From positions 74,971 through 110,288 of the forward strand of contig DGTS01000039.1 of the NCBI GenBank assembly GCA_002394385.1: a DNA stretch of 35,318 nucleotides. Direction: 5' to 3'. Below, in pieces: positions 31,406-35,318 of the stretch (positions are counted from its first letter, which is position 1; each line of letters begins with the position of its first letter). The position numbers and the translations under genes are program-made. Below the pieces are notes generated by a model. It did not search any database. It saw only the letters and a list, made by a program, of their open reading frames with translations, and had not been told where the DNA came from. The DNA comes from Prevotella sp. UBA4330 (GTDB taxonomy: Bacteria > Bacteroidota > Bacteroidia > Bacteroidales > Bacteroidaceae).

Positions 31406-31424
31406 AATCTGCGCAATCTGTGGT
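31406..31424. repeat. Inverted repeat of GxxExxY element 2, 5' side
   Basis: AATCTGCGCAATCTGTGGT, preceded by CTCTGTGT and, at about 31342, by GAAATCTGCGAAATC. It forms the partner of 30855-30873 and ends 7 bases before the korA stop codon. Confidence 0.7.
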
Positions 31425-31430
31425 TCCCGA

Positions 31431-33281
31431 TTATTTAAGATACTTTTCAAAGTCGGCGACCAATTCTTCCACTACGAAAGGCTGACCTTTCACCTGGTTG
31501 AACTGGCAGGGCACGAAGTTGTCAATCTTCATGCGCAGATAAGCGGCGAGTTGTCCCATGTTTTGTTCTGCCACAACCACCTTCTTGTACTTCTTCAGCA
31601 CCTCAGCGGTGTTCTTAGGCAGCGGGTTCAGGTACTTGAAATGCGTCTGTGCCACCTTGTAGCCCTTCTGGCGCAGTTCGTCCATGGCAGAGCGCAGGTG
31701 ACCGTAGGTGCTGCCGAAGCCCACGATGAGCAGGTCGGCATCATCGACATCGCCGTCAACGGTGAGGTCGGGCACTTGGATGTTCGCTATCTTCTGCGCG
31801 CGCAGACGTGTCATCAGGTCGTGGTTCTCGGGGTTGGTGGATATCGCTCCGGTGTTGGAGTCTTTCTCCAGACCGCCCAGGATGTGCTCGAAGCCCTCGC
31901 GGCCTGGCACTGCCCAGTAGCGTGTGCCGTTCTCGGCACGCATGTATGGTGTCCACTTACCCTTCAGTTCCTCTGGAACATACGGCGGGTTGATGGCGTC
32001 GAGTTTCGCCATGTCGGGCAGTTTGAATGCTCCCGAGCCGTTGGCTGCAAAGGCATCGGTGAGCAGCACCACGGGAGTCATGTGCTCCAGTGCTATCTTG
32101 CATGCCTGATAAGCAGCGTCAAAGCAGTCGGTAGGACTGGTGGCTGCCATCACCGGCATCGGGCTCTCGCCGTTGCGGCCGAACAATACTTGCAGGAGGT
32201 CGGTCTGCTCAGACTTGGTGGGAAGACCGGTTGCCGGTCCGCCGCGCTGCACGTCGAGCACCACGAGAGGCAACTCCATGATGACTGCAAGGTTCATTGC
32301 CTCGCTCTTGAGGCAGATGCCGGGACCGGATGTGCTCGTAACGCCTAATGCTCCGGCGAACGAAGCGCCCAGAGCACTGGCAGCACCCGATATCTCGTCC
32401 TCGCACTGCACTGTGGTGACACCCAGCGACTTGTGCTTAGACAGTTCGTGAAGCACGTCGGTGGCTGGAGTGATAGGGTAGGAGCCGAGGTAGAGTTTCA
32501 GCCCCGCCTTCTCGGCAGCGGCTATCAGTCCGTAGGCTGTTGCCTTGTTTCCTGTGATGTCCATATATCGTCCTGGCTCCTTTGTCTTCGACTCGATGCG
32601 ATAGACGTTCGCTGCCGACGAGTGGGTGTTGTGCCCATAGTCATATCCTGCCTGCACCACCTTGATGTTGTTTTCTGCGATGGCAGGCTTTTTGGCAAAC
32701 TTCTCGCGAAGAAAGTTTGCAACGAGACTGAGGTCGCGGTCGAAGAGCCAGCACACCAAGCCCAGCGCGAACATGTTGCGGCACTTCAGTATAGCCTTGT
32801 TGTCCATACCCGAGTCCTTCAGGCAGTCCTTCACCATCTGTGTCAGAGGGCACTGGATGACGCGGTCGGGGTCGATGCCCATTTCGCCCAGATAGTCTTC
32901 TGTCTCGAAGGCAGCCTTCTTCAGGTCGTTAGGACCGAAGGAGTCGGTGTCGATGATGATTGTAGCCTGTGGCTTGGCATATTTGTACTGAGTTTTCAGC
33001 GCTGCGGCGTTCATTGCCACGAGCACGTCGCACTTGTCGCCCGGCGTATATACCTTGCCTTCGCCGATGTGCACCTGGAATCCAGACACACCGGTCAGCG
33101 AGCCTTGCGGGGCGCGGATGTCTGCTGGATAGTCGGGGAACGTGCTGATGCCGTTGCCCACTGTAGCAGAAATCGTAGAGAAAATGTTTCCGGCGAGTTG
33201 CATTCCGTCGCCTGAGTCTCCTGAGAATCGAACCACCACTTGGTCGAGTTCCTTAATCTCTAATTTGTCTTGTTCAGCCAT
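31431..33281 (-). CDS. korA: 2-oxoglutarate:ferredoxin oxidoreductase, fused gamma-alpha subunit
   Basis: The protein has 616 residues, the usual length for the fused form. The N-terminal gamma domain (about 1-190) begins VVVRFSGDSGDGMQLAGNIFS. The alpha part (from about 225) contains LYLGSYPITPATDVLHEL, the conserved YPITP segment, then TSTSGPGICLKSEAMNLA and VVLDVQRGGPATGLPTKSEQ. The C-terminal transketolase-like domain has LLIVGFGSTYGHLR and VVVAEQNMGQLAAYLR. It pairs with KorB in ferredoxin-linked 2-oxoacid metabolism. It has its own promoter and ends 7 bases from the inverted repeat of the GxxExxY element. Confidence 0.95.
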   Translation of the reverse strand: MAEQDKLEIKELDQVVVRFSGDSGDGMQLAGNIFSTISATVGNGISTFPDYPADIRAPQGSLTGVSGFQVHIGEGKVYTPGDKCDVLVAMNAAALKTQYKYAKPQATIIIDTDSFGPNDLKKAAFETEDYLGEMGIDPDRVIQCPLTQMVKDCLKDSGMDNKAILKCRNMFALGLVCWLFDRDLSLVANFLREKFAKKPAIAENNIKVVQAGYDYGHNTHSSAANVYRIESKTKEPGRYMDITGNKATAYGLIAAAEKAGLKLYLGSYPITPATDVLHELSKHKSLGVTTVQCEDEISGAASALGASFAGALGVTSTSGPGICLKSEAMNLAVIMELPLVVLDVQRGGPATGLPTKSEQTDLLQVLFGRNGESPMPVMAATSPTDCFDAAYQACKIALEHMTPVVLLTDAFAANGSGAFKLPDMAKLDAINPPYVPEELKGKWTPYMRAENGTRYWAVPGREGFEHILGGLEKDSNTGAISTNPENHDLMTRLRAQKIANIQVPDLTVDGDVDDADLLIVGFGSTYGHLRSAMDELRQKGYKVAQTHFKYLNPLPKNTAEVLKKYKKVVVAEQNMGQLAAYLRMKIDNFVPCQFNQVKGQPFVVEELVADFEKYLK

Positions 33282-33324
33282 TTTATTATGTTTGACATTA
33301 CTGATTTATAGATATTTGCGCGTG

Positions 33325-33355
33325 CAAAGTTCTTAAAAACAAATGAAATAACAAA
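33325..33355 (-). promoter_or_regulatory. Promoter of korA
   Basis: Minus strand: TTTG (33355-33352), a 19-base spacer and GAACTTTG (33332-33325), a variant of the TAnnTTTG box. The start codon lies 43 bases downstream. Confidence 0.55.
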
Positions 33356-33570
33356 ATAAAAACGCATAAATTTTATCTTTTGACAGTTTTATTATTTAAT
33401 TATGGAATGTCAGATGCAAATTGTTGCAAAAATATTCAATAATTGATTGATGTGTTACATTATTACCGCTATCACTTACAAACTGACAACAGCCTCCCCG
33501 GCATACCACTTTGCATCAACGACACTTCCCTGATTGCCTTATCAAGCAACAGAAAAACATGAGTGGAAAA

Positions 33571-33640
33571 GTAAAATAGCCTATTTTACCGACCAAAATA
33601 GCCTATATTACTTACTAAAAAAGCCTATTTTACTTTCCAG
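33571..33640. repeat. 22-bp palindromic repeat, about 3 units
   Basis: GTAAAATAG-C-CTATTTTAC (33571-33589) is a near-perfect palindrome. Two degenerate units follow at about 22-bp spacing (AAAATAGCCTATATTAC, AAAAAAGCCTATTTTAC). It shares ATTTTACCGACCAA with the terminator at 3038-3086. Sequence 33356-33570 and 33641-33796 shows no gene. Confidence 0.75.
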
Positions 33641-33796
33641 CATTCCCTCCACCGCCTATTAATTCTTTACGAACCCCGCTCCCTGTAAAGGCAAAAGCAT
33701 ACCCATTGTGTGGCAAACTTTTTCAAATCCTTGGCAATTATATACTATTTGACCCTATTAATGAAATAGTATTCCGAAAGATGCCTTACGCGATGT

Positions 33797-33904
33797 TTCC
33801 CCGCCCCTGTAGTTCCCCTCGCCCTTTGGAGAGGGGTTCTTGCCTTGCAAGCGTCCTTCGGCCGAGCGAGGGGTGAGGTCTTGGGGATAGGGGTGGGGTC
33901 AGTG
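33797..33904. repeat. GC-rich dispersed repeat, copy d
   Basis: Begins CCCCGCCCCTGTAG and ends GGGGTGGGGTCAGTG, as copy c does, but carries an insert with CCCCTCGC/GCGAGGGG arms around GAGAGGGG and TTCGGCC segments. It could fold into a long hairpin. Confidence 0.7.
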
Positions 33905-33958
33905 ATATTGAGGAAGAAGAAAGAGGAATATAGAAAATACTGTGTGCTGATAAAGACG

Positions 33959-33999
33959 CTGACCCCACCCCTGCCCCTCCCCTACAGGGGCGGGGAGTC
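33959..33999. repeat. GC-rich repeat, copy e, inverted
   Basis: A 41-base exact reverse complement of 14300-14340. The G-quadruplex motif is therefore on the minus strand (33982-33963). Together with copy d it forms an inverted pair about 55 bases apart. Confidence 0.92.
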
Positions 34000-34034
34000 A
34001 ATAGCAGGGGGGCAAATAGTATATTATTACCCCC

Positions 34035-34185
34035 AAATATGTCTTTATGTCCCAAATAATATGTCTTTATGTCCTAAATAATATGTCTTTATATCCTAAA
34101 TTATATGTCTTTCTGTCTTAAATAATATGTCTTTATGTCCCAAATAATTTGTCTTTCTGTCTAAAAAATTATGTCTTTATGTCTA
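34035..34185. repeat. 22-bp tandem array, 7 units
   Basis: One truncated and six full 22-bp units related to AAATAATATGTCTTTATGTC; full units start at 34054, 34076, 34098, 34120, 34142 and 34164. There are no unique spacers, so it is not CRISPR. It lies just downstream of the pckA terminator. Confidence 0.92.
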
Positions 34186-34187
34186 AA

Positions 34188-34220
34188 CAAAAAAGTCCCG
34201 GAGCATTAAGCCCCAGGACT
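34188..34220 (-). terminator. Terminator of pckA
   Basis: Reading leftward: AGTCC, a mismatch, GGGGC, a short loop, GCTCC, a mismatch and GGACT, then a run of T (34193-34188). It is a standard intrinsic terminator about 90 bases past the stop. Confidence 0.8.
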
Positions 34221-34299
34221 TTCTTATTATAAATAATGTATAGTCTCAATTACAGTTTTGGACCTGTGCACCTTTCCTCATAATGGGGAAGTTGCTTAC

Positions 34300-34325
34300 G
34301 GTCCAAATTCTTACAATTTTGGACC
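34300..34325 (-). other. Hairpin across the pckA stop codon
   Basis: GGTCCAAATT (34300-34309) pairs with AATTTTGGACC (34315-34325), with one bulge; the TAA stop is in the loop. The last 15 bases of the gene are also repeated, 14 of 15 matching, at 34250-34264. Confidence 0.6.
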
Positions 34326-35318
34326 AGCAGCGACGAGTGCCTTACCAGCCTCGTTACCCTCGTACTTCTTGAAGTTCTTGATGAAGCGAGCAGCGAGGTC
34401 CTTAGCCTTCTCTTCCCACTGTGCTGCGTCAGCGTATGTGTCGCGTGGGTCGAGGATGTTGGTGTCAACGCCTTCCAGTTCTGTTGGAACCTCGAAGTTG
34501 AAGAATGGAATCTTCTTTGTAGGAGCCTTCAGGATAGCACCGCCGAGGATAGCGTCGATGATGCCACGTGTATCCTTGATAGAGATACGCTTGCCTGTTC
34601 CGTTCCATCCAGTGTTTACGAGGTATGCCTTGGCACCGCTCTTCTCCATGCGCTTAACAAGTTCCTCTGCATATTTTGTTGGGTGCAGTTCGAGGAATGC
34701 CTGGCCGAAGCAAGCAGAGAATGTAGGTGTAGGCTCGGTGATACCGCGCTCTGTACCAGCCAACTTAGCGGTGAAGCCAGAGAGGAAGTAGTACTTTGTC
34801 TGCTCTGGAGTGAGGATAGACACTGGAGGCAGCACGCCGAAAGCGTCGGCAGAGAGGAAGATAACGTTCTTAGCCTCTGGACCAGCACTCTTGCCGTTCA
34901 CCTTCTTGGCAATCTTCTCGATGTGCTCGATAGGATAACTTACGCGGGTGTTCTCGGTAACGCTCTTGTCTGCGAAGTCAATCTTGCCGTCTTCTGCTAC
35001 GGTTACGTTCTCGAGCAGTGCGTTGCGGCGGATAGCGTTATAGATGTCTGGCTCGCTCTCCTTGTCAAGGTTGATAACCTTAGCGTAGCAGCCGCCCTCG
35101 AGGTTGAACACGCCCTCGTCGTCCCATCCGTGCTCGTCGTCACCGATGAGGAGACGCTTAGGATCGGTAGAAAGAGTGGTCTTACCTGTACCAGAGAGAC
35201 CGAAGAAGATAGCGGTGTTCTTGCCTTCCATGTCGGTGTTTGCAGAGCAGTGCATGCTGGCGATGCCCTGCAGTGGGAGGTAGTAGTTCTGCATTGAGAA
35301 CATACCCTTCTTCATCTC
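34311..35318 (-). CDS. pckA: Phosphoenolpyruvate carboxykinase (ATP), C-terminal part
   Basis: Partial: the frame is open to the right edge of the window, and 335 or so of about 540 residues are present. The frame contains EMKKGMFSMQNYYLPL, the P-loop GLSGTGKTTLS, and the kinase-2/metal region GDDEHGWDDEGVFNLEGGCY. ENTRVSYPIEHI and TGWNGTGKRISIKDTR follow, all diagnostic of the ATP-dependent enzyme. It interconverts oxaloacetate and PEP in the cytoplasm; in anaerobic Bacteroidales it often fixes CO2 on the way to succinate. The internal ATG near 35315 is not the true start. Confidence 0.95.
   Translation of the reverse strand, partial: EMKKGMFSMQNYYLPLQGIASMHCSANTDMEGKNTAIFFGLSGTGKTTLSTDPKRLLIGDDEHGWDDEGVFNLEGGCYAKVINLDKESEPDIYNAIRRNALLENVTVAEDGKIDFADKSVTENTRVSYPIEHIEKIAKKVNGKSAGPEAKNVIFLSADAFGVLPPVSILTPEQTKYYFLSGFTAKLAGTERGITEPTPTFSACFGQAFLELHPTKYAEELVKRMEKSGAKAYLVNTGWNGTGKRISIKDTRGIIDAILGGAILKAPTKKIPFFNFEVPTELEGVDTNILDPRDTYADAAQWEEKAKDLAARFIKNFKKYEGNEAGKALVAAGPKL

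Noticed and set aside
34035..34185. CRISPR array
   Set aside because: Units are directly contiguous 22-mers with no unique spacers, and there are no cas genes.

Overview
The window looks like chromosomal DNA of a Bacteroidales bacterium, most likely of the Prevotella/Segatella lineage. Promoters are of the Bacteroidetes type (TAnnTTTG about 20 bases after a TTG/TTTG). Signal peptides end in AxAQ. The families are typical of the group: DUF4421, DUF3836, GxxExxY proteins, a gamma-alpha fused KorA with KorB, and ATP-dependent PEP carboxykinase. Intergenic DNA is rich in short tandem repeats (7-9 and 22 bp units) and dispersed palindromic or G-rich elements. No tRNA, rRNA, CRISPR array, integrase or insertion-sequence transposase was seen.

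Layout. 1-756: repeats, a strong promoter and a possible structured RNA. 757-2907 (+): a DUF4421 outer-membrane protein and a DUF418 membrane protein. 3107-10782 (-): a small outer-membrane protein, a large M16 zinc protease, a TraB/GumN protein, a gene set of ECF sigma factor, four-helix membrane protein and M50 site-2 protease, and a YbjQ-family protein. 10840-11344: a GxxExxY gene bounded by inverted repeats. 11379-13832 (-): an XRE regulator, two membrane proteins (DUF1648 and DUF2975) and a DUF3836-like protein. They lie behind a promoter bracketed by two identical palindromic operators, and behind a second promoter that resembles the one upstream of the ECF sigma gene. 13875-15179 is a 1.3 kb intergenic region of repeats that also holds a candidate 31-residue membrane microprotein with its own promoter and terminator.

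15180-29346 is the most interesting part. Two convergent operons meet at one bidirectional terminator. The (+) operon encodes an exported TPR protein, a membrane-anchored TIR protein and a four-helix membrane protein with two Rossmann (TrkA-N-like) domains and a RyR domain. The (-) operon encodes a cytosolic Rossmann-RyR protein, an FHA-TM-trypsin protein, a degenerate protein kinase, an exported beta-sandwich protein, an exported TPR-CHAT (caspase-like) protease, an exported protein of unknown family and an exported PPC-domain protein. The two arms mirror each other (TPR sensor, TIR or CHAT effector, Rossmann-RyR reader). Together they look like an envelope-spanning signalling or conflict system; this is inference from domain content.

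29814-33281 (-) is korA-korB (2-oxoglutarate:ferredoxin oxidoreductase), with a second GxxExxY gene bounded by inverted repeats between the two subunit genes. 33282-34310 is intergenic repeat DNA, including a seven-unit 22-bp array. 34311-35318 (-) is the 3' part of pckA, which runs off the window.
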